Assembly (NCBI GenBank): GCA_934692675.1
Contig: CAKUUD010000005.1
Span: 1-52,749, forward strand
Reading direction: 5' to 3'
DNA: 52,749 nucleotides
DNA from: an uncultured Eubacteriales bacterium
Lineage (GTDB): Bacteria > Bacillota > Clostridia > Oscillospirales > Acutalibacteraceae
Part shown: positions 40,850-50,134 of the stretch, one piece after another
How positions within the stretch are numbered: position 1 is the stretch's first letter
Layout: every line of letters starts with the position of its first letter
Notes under the pieces: generated by a model
The model's database searches: none
What the model was told of the DNA's origin: nothing
Seen by the model: only the letters and a program-made list of their open reading frames with translations
Position numbers and translations under genes: made by a program

Positions 40850-42790
40850 TTGGATACTAACGAAATGAATCAAAGCGGCGAAAAATATGGCGCCGGAGAA
40901 ATACAGGTTCTTGAGGGTCTTGAAGCTGTAAGAAAAAGGCCCGGAATGTATATAGGCACCACAGGGCCGAGAGGACTTCATCATTTGGTGTATGAAATTG
41001 TAGATAACTCTATCGACGAAGCTTTGGCGGGATATTGCGACGAAATTAACGTGGAAATTTTGCCCGGCGACGTAATAAGAGTTACCGATAACGGAAGAGG
41101 AATCCCTGTAGGAATGCATCCGACGGCCGGTTTGCCCGCTGTTACGGTTGTTTTTACGGTTCTTCACGCGGGAGGAAAATTCGGAGGAAGCGGCTACAAA
41201 GTTTCGGGAGGTCTTCACGGCGTTGGTTCATCGGTTGTTAACGCACTTTCGGAGTGGCTGGAAGTAACCGTTTATGACGGCAAAAATATCTACAGACAAA
41301 GGTTCGAAAAAGGAAATATCGCCAGCGACCTCGAAGTAATTGGCACTACAGACCGCAAAGGTACCACAATAACATTCAAAGCCGACCCTGAAATGTTCAA
41401 AGAAACCACTGTATATGACTATCAGGTTCTACAAACAAGGCTCCGTGAACAAGCGTTTTTGAACGCCGGCGTAAGGATTACTCTCAAGGATACAAGAGAT
41501 CCCGAAAATATTTTGGAAGATGATTTTAAATATGACGGCGGTATAAAGAGTTTCGTTGAATACATACATAAAAAAAGAGCGCTGGAAGTTGTTAACCCTG
41601 AAGTGATAAGCTTTTCGGGAGTGCTCCCCGATAACAGCGCGAGCGCCGAAGTGGCTTTTCAGTTCAATGAGGGCTATAATGAGCTTATTTTGTCGTTTGC
41701 AAATAATATTCACACAATCGACGGCGGAACGCATGAAGATGGCTTTAAAAGGGCTTTTACAAGGGTAATAAATGACTATGCCAGGAAATATAATTTACTT
41801 AAAGAAAATGACCGCAATTTTTCGGGCGATGACGTCAGAGAGGGCCTTACCGCGATAATAAGCGTTAAAGTAACCAATGCACAATTTGAGGGTCAAACCA
41901 AGACTCGTCTGGGAAATACTGAAATAAGAGGGCTTGTTGATGGTTTGGTCGTGGATAAACTTTCGTCTTACCTCGAAGAAAACCCTGCGGTTGCAAAAGC
42001 AATAATCGAGAAAGCTGTTTCAGCTTCAAGAGCCAGGGACGCCGCCAAAAAAGCCAGGGATTTGGTAAGAAGAAAATCCGCAATGGAAACCGCTTCGCTG
42101 CCTGGTAAGCTCGCAGATTGTCAATCTAAAAACTCCGAAGAGACCGAGATTTATATCGTGGAAGGAGACTCAGCAGGAGGCTCCGCAAAAAGCGGGAGAG
42201 ACCGAAAATTTCAGGCGATTCTTCCACTTTGGGGAAAGATGCTCAACGTAGAAAAATCCAGGCTCGATAAAGTTTACGGCAATGAAAAATTGATGCCTGT
42301 AATTACCGCTTTGGGCTGCGGAATAGGCGACGATTTTGATTTATCAAAATTAAGATACGGCAAAGTTATAATAATGGCCGATGCCGACGTTGATGGATCT
42401 CATATCAGAACGCTCCTTCTTACGTTCTTCTTCAGGTTCATGAGGCCTGTAGTTGAAGAGGGACACATATATATCGCTCAGCCACCTCTTTACAGGATTA
42501 CCAAGAATAAAAAGCATTTTTATGCTTATTCCGATGAAGAAAGAGATAATATTCTAAAAGAACTGGCAAACGGCACCGAAATTCAGCGCTACAAAGGTCT
42601 TGGTGAGATGGACGCCGAGCAACTCTGGGAGACGACAATGAATCCCGAAACCAGAATTATGCTTAAAGTTACTCTTGAAGACGCTGCGGCAGCGGATGAG
42701 ACATTTACTATCCTTATGGGCGACAAAGTGGAGCCGAGACGTGAATTTATAGAACAAAATGCGAAATATGTTCAAAATCTGGACGTTTAA
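40850..42790 (+). CDS. gyrB: DNA gyrase subunit B
   Basis: ATPase and TOPRIM subunit of gyrase. The GHKL site includes DNSIDEALAGYCD and DNGRGIPVG; the QTKTRLGN strand supplies the transducer Lys; the TOPRIM motif EGDSAGGSAKSGRDRKFQ is intact. The following ILPLWGK has Trp where Arg is commonest. Length 646 aa. I keep the TTG start at 40850; an ATG 15 bases on is the alternative. Confidence 0.97.
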   Translation: MDTNEMNQSGEKYGAGEIQVLEGLEAVRKRPGMYIGTTGPRGLHHLVYEIVDNSIDEALAGYCDEINVEILPGDVIRVTDNGRGIPVGMHPTAGLPAVTVVFTVLHAGGKFGGSGYKVSGGLHGVGSSVVNALSEWLEVTVYDGKNIYRQRFEKGNIASDLEVIGTTDRKGTTITFKADPEMFKETTVYDYQVLQTRLREQAFLNAGVRITLKDTRDPENILEDDFKYDGGIKSFVEYIHKKRALEVVNPEVISFSGVLPDNSASAEVAFQFNEGYNELILSFANNIHTIDGGTHEDGFKRAFTRVINDYARKYNLLKENDRNFSGDDVREGLTAIISVKVTNAQFEGQTKTRLGNTEIRGLVDGLVVDKLSSYLEENPAVAKAIIEKAVSASRARDAAKKARDLVRRKSAMETASLPGKLADCQSKNSEETEIYIVEGDSAGGSAKSGRDRKFQAILPLWGKMLNVEKSRLDKVYGNEKLMPVITALGCGIGDDFDLSKLRYGKVIIMADADVDGSHIRTLLLTFFFRFMRPVVEEGHIYIAQPPLYRITKNKKHFYAYSDEERDNILKELANGTEIQRYKGLGEMDAEQLWETTMNPETRIMLKVTLEDAAAADETFTILMGDKVEPRREFIEQNAKYVQNLDV

Positions 42791-42814
42791 TTTTGGGTAT
42801 ATACCAACAAATTG

Positions 42815-42843
42815 TTGTATTATAAAGTGAAAACGTGTATAAT
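42815..42843 (+). promoter_or_regulatory. Promoter upstream of the YcxB-like gene and gyrA
   Basis: TTGTAT (42815-42820) and TATAAT (42838-42843), 17-base spacing, in the gyrB-42884 gap. Confidence 0.65.
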
Positions 42844-42883
42844 TTATATAATAATATAATTATGAATTTTAAAAGGAGAAGTA

Positions 42884-43630
42884 ATGAGTAAGAACGATTC
42901 ACACCCTGCTGAAAAATTAGAGGTTAAAACGGAAAATCAAATGGATTTAAATCCGGAGTTTAATGAAGAGGACGAAAAAAGCGAAAACGACGAAGACGGA
43001 GAACCTCCCGAACGATGGGATGGGTCCGAGGCTGAGATAATTATCGACGACGAAGGCGAATCTTACGAGGAGGAAGACACGGGCATAAAAATCAAGTACA
43101 GTCTTACTTCGGACGAGATTAGGAGCTTTGTTAAACGAAGTGAAATTTATCAAAGAAACAAAAAAGTCCAGAAAAAACACACCGTTGTACAAAGTATATT
43201 TTTTGTTTTGATGATTACTTTTGCTATAATTTTTAAAAGCAGATATTATGCATGGCTGTCGGTTTATGCTGTTGTGTTTTTGGCGCTAATATGGCTTATT
43301 CCTGTGATAGGCGTCAGAAGAATAGTTAAAAAAATGTTTTTTAACGAAGAAATAACCGCAGAGATTTTCACCGATAAAATTGAAATTGTAAGAGGCGGTC
43401 AAAAAAGAGAAATAACCCTTGATGGTTCTTGCGATTATGAAGAATATGATAATATGATTATCATTTCTTCGCCGTGCGACGGATTGAGTCTTATTATCCC
43501 GATAAGGGCGATTGAGCCTGAGTTCAGAGCTGAAGTTCAGGCGATGCTTCTTGCCGGTTCAAAAAGCGATAACAAAGAGAAAAAAGAAGAAAAAGAAGAC
43601 ACACAAAACGAAGAAAAAGAAGAAGAATAA
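42884..43630 (+). CDS. YcxB-like two-helix membrane protein with acidic ends
   Basis: 248 residues. A very acidic N-terminal 75 residues (runs of Glu and Asp) precede a short amphipathic stretch. Two membrane helices (about 105-122 and 126-145) follow, then a PH-like beta domain (FTDKIEIVRGGQKREITLD) and a Lys/Glu-rich tail. Helices followed by such a domain match the YcxB family, whose function is unknown. The charged extensions are unusual. It lies between the gyrase genes, 54 bases before gyrA. Confidence 0.7.
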   Translation: MSKNDSHPAEKLEVKTENQMDLNPEFNEEDEKSENDEDGEPPERWDGSEAEIIIDDEGESYEEEDTGIKIKYSLTSDEIRSFVKRSEIYQRNKKVQKKHTVVQSIFFVLMITFAIIFKSRYYAWLSVYAVVFLALIWLIPVIGVRRIVKKMFFNEEITAEIFTDKIEIVRGGQKREITLDGSCDYEEYDNMIIISSPCDGLSLIIPIRAIEPEFRAEVQAMLLAGSKSDNKEKKEEKEDTQNEEKEEE

Positions 43631-43684
43631 CTTCTTATTGGGATTTAATTTTTAAAAAGAGAAATTTTTCAAAGGGGTACTCAG

Positions 43685-46192
43685 ATGGATAATCAAGATG
43701 AAAAAAATATCATAGAGCCTAAAGTTATAGACGTGGATATCGAAAAAGAAATGAAGCAATCGTTTTTGGCGTATTCTATGTCGGTAATAGTTTCGAGGGC
43801 TCTCCCGGACGTTAGGGACGGCTTGAAACCGGTTCATAGAAGGATTCTTTATACTATGTTTGAAGATAATCTCGGGCCGGATAAAGCATACAGAAAATGC
43901 GCAAATACCGTAGGGTCAGTGCTTGGAAGATATCATCCGCACGGTGACGCCTCGGTTTATGATGCTTTGGTGCGTTTGGCTCAAGACTTTTCAATGAGAT
44001 ATATGTTGGTTGACGGTCACGGAAACTTTGGTTCGGTGGATGGAGACCCTCCGGCAGCATATAGGTATACTGAGTCCAGAATGAGCAAAATCGCTGTTAA
44101 AATGCTCACGGATATCGATAAAGAAACAGTAGATTTTATTTCTAACTATGATGACAGATTAAAAGAGCCTACAGTTTTGCCGTCGCGTTTTCCAAACCTT
44201 TTGGTTAATGGTTCGACGGGTATTGCTGTTGGAATGGCGACAAATATTCCTCCTCACAACATGAATGAAGTCGTCGACGCAATGTGTTATCTGATTGATA
44301 ATCCCGACGCAGAAATTGCCGACCTTATGAATTACATAAAAGGCCCGGATTTCCCGACCGGCGGCATTATTATGGGAAGATCAGGCATCAGAGCTGCATA
44401 TTCAACCGGCCGCGGAAAAGTAATCGTAAGGGCAAAGGCAGAAATAGTTGAAGATAAAAATTCCAGATTTAAAATTATTGTTTCGGAGCTCCCGTACCAG
44501 GTAAATAAAGCAAGGCTTATCGAAAACATCGCTGAAATGGTCAAGGATAAACGAATCGAAGGGATTTCTCATATCGACGACCATTCCGACCGCAACGGTA
44601 TGCATATAGAAATTGACGTAAAAAGAGATGCATCACCTCAAGTCGTTTTAAATCAGCTTTATTCCTATTCTCAGCTTCAAACGACTTTCGGCGTAATAAT
44701 GCTTGCTATTGTTAACGGCGAGCCGAAGATTTTGAATTTAAAACAGGTTCTTGAAGAGTACATAAAATTCCAAATCGAGGTCGTAACAAGAAGAACACAA
44801 TTCGACCTGAAAAAAGCCGAAGAGCGCGCGCATATCTTAGAAGGATTAAAAATAGCACTCGATTTCATTGACGAAGTGGTTGCGATTTTGCGTTCGTCTA
44901 AATCTATCGCCGAAGGAAAACAAAGACTTTCCGAAAGATTTGGTCTTGATGATATTCAAACTCAAGCAATCGTTCAGATGCCTCTAGGAAGATTAACCGG
45001 CCTTGAAAGACACAAAATCGAGGACGAAATCGAAGCTTTAAGAGCTAAGATTGCGGACTTTAAAGATATTCTTGCAAGCGATTCAAGACTCCGCGAAATA
45101 GTTAAAACCGAGGCTTTGGAAGTCAAAAATAAATTCGGTGATGAAAGAAGAACCGCTATCGAAAACGTAAGTGGCGAAGTTGATATCGAAGACCTCATTC
45201 CGAGGGAAGATTGCGTTCTTACCATGACTCGTTACGGGTACATAAAACGCCAGAGCCTTGACAGTTACAAGACTCAAAAACGCGGCGGTTGCGGTGTTTC
45301 GGGGCTTACAAGGCGCGACGAAGATGTCGTAAATGAGCTCTTTATTATAAATAGCCATGATTATGTTCTTTTCTTTACAAATTTTGGAAGAGTATATCGT
45401 CTTAAATGCTTTGAAATTCACGAAGGTTCCAGGACATCAAAAGGCAGCAATATCGCCAATTTATTGCCGATTGCAGCCGATGAACGTGTGACCTCCATGA
45501 TAAAAGTGACCGAGTTTGAAGACAATAAATTCTTGATAATGGTCACCAAAAACGGCATAATCAAAAGGACAGATTTGAAATCATTCAATACCGCAAGAAA
45601 AGGCGGCCTCATTGCACTTGGACTGGATGAAGGCGACGAACTCAGCTGGGTTCGCATGACTGACGGCTCCAACGAGATGATAGTTGCGACAAGGCTTGGA
45701 AAATGCATCAGGTTCAGTGAATCAGATGTAAGAGCAGTCGGAAGAACCGCAAGGGGAGTCCGTGCGATAAAGCTCAAACCCGGTGACGAAGTCGTCGGAA
45801 TGGCGATAGTCAACCCCGATAAACTCGTGTTTACGGTGTCTGAAACAGGTTATGGACGCCTTTCCAACCCCGAGGACTACAGAGTTCAATCCAGAGGCGG
45901 CCAGGGTGTTATAAATTATCATACCGAAAAATGTGGTAACGTAGCTTCGCTCGTAAGCGCAGGGCTCGACGAAGATGTGATTCTAATCTCAGACAGCGGT
46001 GTTATTATCCGTATGCACGCCGATTCCATCAGGCTTTGCTCAAGGCCTTCAAAAGGCGTTAAGGTGATGAGACTGAGAGGTATCAGCAAGGTTGTTGCCG
46101 TTGCATGTGTCCCGAGAGACGAATCTGAGGAGGTTGAAACTCCGGAGGAATCGCCTGAAGCTTCGGAAGAAATTTTAGATAAAGATAATTGA
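43685..46192 (+). CDS. gyrA: DNA gyrase subunit A
   Basis: Breakage-reunion subunit. The catalytic Tyr lies in PAAYRYTESRM near residue 122, and the QRRGG-type GyrA box near 527 reads QKRGGCG, with Cys where a basic residue is usual. Six beta-pinwheel blades follow, with an acidic tail. Length 835 aa. The box change may weaken negative wrapping, but the context beside gyrB argues for gyrase rather than topoisomerase IV. Confidence 0.97.
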   Translation: MDNQDEKNIIEPKVIDVDIEKEMKQSFLAYSMSVIVSRALPDVRDGLKPVHRRILYTMFEDNLGPDKAYRKCANTVGSVLGRYHPHGDASVYDALVRLAQDFSMRYMLVDGHGNFGSVDGDPPAAYRYTESRMSKIAVKMLTDIDKETVDFISNYDDRLKEPTVLPSRFPNLLVNGSTGIAVGMATNIPPHNMNEVVDAMCYLIDNPDAEIADLMNYIKGPDFPTGGIIMGRSGIRAAYSTGRGKVIVRAKAEIVEDKNSRFKIIVSELPYQVNKARLIENIAEMVKDKRIEGISHIDDHSDRNGMHIEIDVKRDASPQVVLNQLYSYSQLQTTFGVIMLAIVNGEPKILNLKQVLEEYIKFQIEVVTRRTQFDLKKAEERAHILEGLKIALDFIDEVVAILRSSKSIAEGKQRLSERFGLDDIQTQAIVQMPLGRLTGLERHKIEDEIEALRAKIADFKDILASDSRLREIVKTEALEVKNKFGDERRTAIENVSGEVDIEDLIPREDCVLTMTRYGYIKRQSLDSYKTQKRGGCGVSGLTRRDEDVVNELFIINSHDYVLFFTNFGRVYRLKCFEIHEGSRTSKGSNIANLLPIAADERVTSMIKVTEFEDNKFLIMVTKNGIIKRTDLKSFNTARKGGLIALGLDEGDELSWVRMTDGSNEMIVATRLGKCIRFSESDVRAVGRTARGVRAIKLKPGDEVVGMAIVNPDKLVFTVSETGYGRLSNPEDYRVQSRGGQGVINYHTEKCGNVASLVSAGLDEDVILISDSGVIIRMHADSIRLCSRPSKGVKVMRLRGISKVVAVACVPRDESEEVETPEESPEASEEILDKDN

Positions 46193-46257
46193 CAATTTGG
46201 GGGTTCGTGAATTGCAGCCCCCGATTTTGCTCTAGTAAAAATAAAGGAGATGTAAAT

Positions 46258-46791
46258 ATGGAAGAATTTTGCCTTGTTAAGCCTGATTCATCTATGGAAG
46301 AAGAAATCGATGCGTTTAGGAAAGAATTTTTGGATTCCAAAGAAGAAAAAATGCCCGGCTGCAGCAATTTGGAAAAGTTTCATAATGCGGCAGATTGGAT
46401 TAAATACACTCAGGATATTTCTTCTGAATTTACTCTCCCGGAAGATAGCGTTTTGTCGGAGCAATACGTATACGTCAGGAAAAATGACGGCAAAATAGTA
46501 GGGATGATAGTCTTTAGGAAAATTCATAAAGGCGAAGATTTAGAGAATTATAGGGGAAACATAGGCTATTCCATTAGGCCGTCCGAGAGGCGCAAAGGAA
46601 TCGCAAAGAAAATGCTTGGCGATATTTTGCCGGAATGCAAAAAAATGGGCTATAAAAATATATCTGCGATATGCGATACGCATAACGAAGGAAGCAAACG
46701 AGTTATCGTCGCGTGCGGCGGCAGGCTCGAAAAAAAGCTTTATTACAACTCCCGCAGCATATGCGAAGAGAGATACATAATAGATTTATAA
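46258..46791 (+). CDS. GNAT-family acetyltransferase
   Basis: The ATG at 46258 has a perfect AAAGGAGAT ribosome site; the frame upstream overlaps the gyrA stop and is not needed. The 177-residue product has the acetyl-CoA loop RPSERRKGIAKKML near 105-118 and the later CDTHNEGSKRVIVACGG, typical of GNATs of the YhbS/RimI type. Substrate unknown. Confidence 0.88.
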   Translation: MEEFCLVKPDSSMEEEIDAFRKEFLDSKEEKMPGCSNLEKFHNAADWIKYTQDISSEFTLPEDSVLSEQYVYVRKNDGKIVGMIVFRKIHKGEDLENYRGNIGYSIRPSERRKGIAKKMLGDILPECKKMGYKNISAICDTHNEGSKRVIVACGGRLEKKLYYNSRSICEERYIIDL

Positions 46792-46795
46792 ACAA

Positions 46796-46828
46796 AAAAA
46801 TAACCCTTTTTAAAGGGCTATTTTTTTA
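46796..46828. terminator. Bidirectional terminator
   Basis: AAATAACCC and GGGCTATTT pair around TTTTTAAA. The 3' arm contains the stop codon of the surface-protein gene on the other strand, so the two convergent genes share it. Confidence 0.75.
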
Positions 46829-47990
46829 CTGTTTTTTTGGAACATAAACTAATTAACACTTTTGCGATTATCGCCGCAAATGCCGCGAAAATTATTGCGT
46901 AGATACTATTGTCTCCGGTTTTAACAGCGGTGCTGCTTGATTCTTCGTTATCATTTTCTTCTTTATCGACTGGAGCTTCATCTTCGCCGGAAGAAGGCTC
47001 TTTCTCAGAGTTAATTTCATCTTTAATTTCATCCTCTTTATTATTTATATTTTCATCTTTTTCTTTTTCAACGATTGTTAATTCTACAGGGAAAGGATAT
47101 TCTTCTACGTTTGGGGAAAGTATTTGGGGATATTTTTCTTCCTGGGGTGGTTCTGATTGGTAGGTTACTAAGGCGGGTTCATCGCTGTCAGTTTGTGTTG
47201 TGGAGGCTTCGTTTTTCACAGAGCAAGCTTTAAAAGAAACTTTATCTCCTGTTTTGATTGTTGGTAGGAGAGAAATTTTCCAAGGATTTTGAGGATCAAC
47301 TTCTTTAATGTAGTTTGAATATTGGTCATCCTCTATTGCGATTTCGTTGATCTTAAGTTCTTTAATAGTACTAATATAATTTTTAAATTTATATTTTTCT
47401 TCATACGTACTTGCTATTTTTTCGGGTAATTTTAATTCAAAGCTACTGCCCGCAGGTAATGTTTTTGTGGTTTTATCTATACTTAAACGCATCGTAGGTG
47501 TAACTTTAACAGGTGTGGTTATGTCTTTGCCTTCTTCTGTTTCACCTATTTTAGCTTCATAATCTGAAGTTTTTGACAAATCTATTTCTATTACGGTCTT
47601 ATTGTCTCCTTCAGCGGCTTCTGTTATTTCGCCCCAAATTAAATAGTTTTTATTTTCCGTGGTGGTTTCTAACAAAAGTCCCAAATAGTTGCTGCTAGTG
47701 CGCTTAGTAGCTGTGAACTCGTTTCCGTCATAATTAACATTTACACCACTGCCGGAGTAATCACTAAGTTTTATATTATTAACTTTAATTATGTCTCCGG
47801 GTTTTAATTTAGTGGTTATATAATGTTCGTACCTTGTGATTGTTTCATCTACATTTAGGTCAATAGGGACAGTGCCTGAACTTTGCTCTGTGTTGGTCTC
47901 GTTTGCGTGGACTTGAGCCATCGGAGACGAAAAACATACCGAACCAAGAAGTGTTAGGGCGGTTAAGCATGATGCTAAAGTTTTTTTCAT
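46818..47990 (-). CDS. Cell-wall-anchored surface protein, VKTGD type
   Basis: Signal peptide of about 29 residues (MKKTLASCLTALTLLGSV, cleavage near VHA). A beta-rich ectodomain of about 270 residues follows, then an acidic Glu/Asp/Asn spacer. The end is a sorting signal: TAVKTGDNS near 353, a hydrophobic helix and KKTVKK. Pro is replaced by Val in the usual PKTGD, so recognition by a standard sortase is less certain. The N-terminus and layout match the next gene: paralogues. No enzyme domain is recognised. GGAGG precedes the ATG. Confidence 0.75.
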   Translation of the reverse strand: MKKTLASCLTALTLLGSVCFSSPMAQVHANETNTEQSSGTVPIDLNVDETITRYEHYITTKLKPGDIIKVNNIKLSDYSGSGVNVNYDGNEFTATKRTSSNYLGLLLETTTENKNYLIWGEITEAAEGDNKTVIEIDLSKTSDYEAKIGETEEGKDITTPVKVTPTMRLSIDKTTKTLPAGSSFELKLPEKIASTYEEKYKFKNYISTIKELKINEIAIEDDQYSNYIKEVDPQNPWKISLLPTIKTGDKVSFKACSVKNEASTTQTDSDEPALVTYQSEPPQEEKYPQILSPNVEEYPFPVELTIVEKEKDENINNKEDEIKDEINSEKEPSSGEDEAPVDKEENDNEESSSTAVKTGDNSIYAIIFAAFAAIIAKVLISLCSKKTVKK

Positions 47991-48055
47991 ATTTTCCCTC
48001 CTAAAAATACTTAATAATATAAATTCATTTATATTATCCTATTTTTTAAAACAAT

Positions 48056-48090
48056 ACAAAAACAGCCATTTGTTAACGGCTGTTTTTAAT
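48056..48090. terminator. Terminator of the BIG2 surface-protein gene
   Basis: AAAAACAGCC and GGCTGTTTTT form a 10-bp stem around ATTTGTTAAC, with T and A runs. Confidence 0.85.
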
Positions 48091-48108
48091 ATCTATTCAG
48101 GAATTATA

Positions 48109-49572
48109 TTATTTTTCTTCGTTAACATCTTTTTTCTTCTTGGACATCAATGCTACTACTAAAGCTGAAAGCCCAAGGGTTAATATAGCTGCTGAAATTG
48201 CCATGAAGTTGTCGCCGGTTTTCGGATAAGTTGAATCTACTTCTTCGACTTCTACAGGAATTTCAACGTCGACTTTGCTTGTTGCAAAAAGTTCATCTTC
48301 AGAACCTTCAACATAAGCGAGGATTTCTGTTGAACCATTTGCTACAGCTGTAACTGTTCCGTCTTCTGCAACAGTTGCAACGCCTGTATCTCTGCTTACA
48401 AATGATACTTTAAATTGACCGTCTTTTTTCATTGCTTCAAAAGATTCTTTTGCTTCTGCATCTGCATCTTCGTCGATTTCAACGCTTGCATCAAGTTTAT
48501 AAGTTTCGCCTTTTTCGGTTAATTTTTTGTATTCAGGTGTCAAATTTAAAAATAAGTTTATTTCATCTTCTTCGCCATCGTCAACAATGTCGCCTTGTCC
48601 ATCATCAACAATTTTGAATTCTATCGGTAAGAAATATTGATTGTCACCAAGTATTTCTTCGTCACCGTCGCCCGGGTCAGAATTGTAGTTAACGAGTGTT
48701 GGATTATAATCTATTATTCCATTCCCTCTGTGTTCAAGTTTTGCTTTTATTTTAAATGATATTGTTTCTCCCGGTTTTGCTTCATCGGTTATAGTACCGG
48801 TTAGGCTTGTGTCGGAATCAGGAGCGTCCCAATCAATTGATGTTAAGGAGCCAGCACTCTCTGTTAACATTAATTCCGGAAACATAAATTTGTCCCCTGA
48901 AACGAAATAATCAGGCAAATTAAGACTAAAAGTATCTCCGGGTTTTACTTCAGCTGTGGTTTTGTTTGCGATTATTTTATCTGATTTGTAAAATTCTCCG
49001 TTGATTAATTGAATAGCAGCTTTTACTTCATCTGCAAGTTCAATGTTTTCAGGTATTTCAACTTTAACTCTATCTTTGTCATCTTTTATATCCTGTGAGA
49101 AGTCCACTGTGATTATGGGATTATTGTCCTTATTTTTATCGCCTATTCTTGTTGTGGGTTGGTTTATTACGATATTATATGCTTCGACAGGGTTTTCAGT
49201 ATTTGTAGTTCTAATATAAAAGTTCCAAGGCACTTCGCTGAGTTGAACTTTAAATTGACCATCGGAGTAGGGAATGTCTTCTTTTGATGATGGTCCTGAT
49301 TCGTTACTATCTTCGCCGGGTACTGCGTACTCATAAGTTGAATCCAAACCTTTAATAACGAGATAAGAGTATGTTGGTGCATTATTGATGGTGCACCTAA
49401 TTGGGAACTCTTTTTCTTCTACTTTCAAGTCTATGTCATGGTCGAATTTTTTCGTGGTGCTGCCGGCTTCTCCCGACGGAAGTGTTGCGTGCAGCTGAGC
49501 AATCGGAGATGAAAAACACATTGAGCCGAGCAGCGCACAGCAGGTTAAACATGATGCTAAAATTTTTTTCAT
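48109..49572 (-). CDS. Cell-wall-anchored surface protein with Ig-like domain, PKTGD type
   Basis: The ATG at 49572 (487 aa) has GGAGG upstream and starts a signal peptide (MKKILASCLTCCALLGSM, cleavage near LHA). A beta-rich ectodomain of about 310 residues is followed by a BIG2-like domain (VSRDTGVATVAEDGTVTAVA near 395). The sorting signal is TYPKTGDN, then a hydrophobic helix and a KKKK tail. It would be linked to peptidoglycan by a sortase not encoded here. It shares the signal sequence and design with the gene at 46818. Confidence 0.82.
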   Translation of the reverse strand: MKKILASCLTCCALLGSMCFSSPIAQLHATLPSGEAGSTTKKFDHDIDLKVEEKEFPIRCTINNAPTYSYLVIKGLDSTYEYAVPGEDSNESGPSSKEDIPYSDGQFKVQLSEVPWNFYIRTTNTENPVEAYNIVINQPTTRIGDKNKDNNPIITVDFSQDIKDDKDRVKVEIPENIELADEVKAAIQLINGEFYKSDKIIANKTTAEVKPGDTFSLNLPDYFVSGDKFMFPELMLTESAGSLTSIDWDAPDSDTSLTGTITDEAKPGETISFKIKAKLEHRGNGIIDYNPTLVNYNSDPGDGDEEILGDNQYFLPIEFKIVDDGQGDIVDDGEEDEINLFLNLTPEYKKLTEKGETYKLDASVEIDEDADAEAKESFEAMKKDGQFKVSFVSRDTGVATVAEDGTVTAVANGSTEILAYVEGSEDELFATSKVDVEIPVEVEEVDSTYPKTGDNFMAISAAILTLGLSALVVALMSKKKKDVNEEK

Positions 49573-49716
49573 GACTAATTTACCTCCTAAAAATTTTTTA
49601 TTTAGCGGTCGATGCACTCAAAAACCTATCTATAGCCTAATCCTTGATATTTTCAAGGCATTTATACGTTTTGAAGAGCATTTTCCGTTAAATTTAAGTG
49701 AATTTATATAAAAATG

Positions 49717-49730
49717 GTGTGCATACACCC
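49717..49730. promoter_or_regulatory. Inverted repeat at the transcription start of the surface gene
   Basis: GGTGTGCATACACC has 5-bp arms and sits 3 bases downstream of the -10 element, where a repressor would block initiation. Operator function is inferred. Confidence 0.4.
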
Positions 49731-49732
49731 TA

Positions 49733-49760
49733 GTATAGTATATTTAGGAGGTTTGTCAAT
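49733..49760 (-). promoter_or_regulatory. Promoter of the BIG2 surface-protein gene
   Basis: Minus-strand TTGACA (49755-49760) and TATACT (49733-49738), 16-base spacing. The leader is about 150 nt long. Confidence 0.65.
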
Positions 49761-50134
49761 TAAATTTTTGTAAAAAAATATGGTTTTTTCTTATTATTTA
49801 TTTAATTCCCTGAGTTTTATTGTTGGATTATCATATTTTCTGCGCTTTTTTAGGGCTTGGCTGGATGTTTTAAATTTTTAATTTGTAAGTTTAAATTATC
49901 ACAATGATAATTAAAATTGATTTTTTCACACGGATTTGAAATTATTGTCAAAAAATATTTATATTTTCAGAAAAATAAAAAACCTACCCAAATACGTGCT
50001 TTTTATCCATATTTACATTGTTTTTTAACGTATTTCACTAAAAAATTACATTATTTCCCTTGCACATTCTGACAAATCTTTTAGTTTTTCAGTGATATCT
50101 TTAAATTGAAAATAATATTTTGCAAGGTGATTTT
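49761..50134. other. AT-rich intergenic region
   Basis: No supported gene. It holds one inverted repeat, AATTATCA-CAA-TGATAATT (49894-49912), of unknown meaning, and scattered A/T runs. A promoter for the gene at 50135 is expected here, but I see no convincing -35/-10 pair. Confidence 0.5.

Noticed and set aside
49894..49912. Fur/PerR-type box
   Set aside because: The half-sites TTATCA and TGATAA are in the everted order relative to the Fur core and too far from a recognisable promoter.
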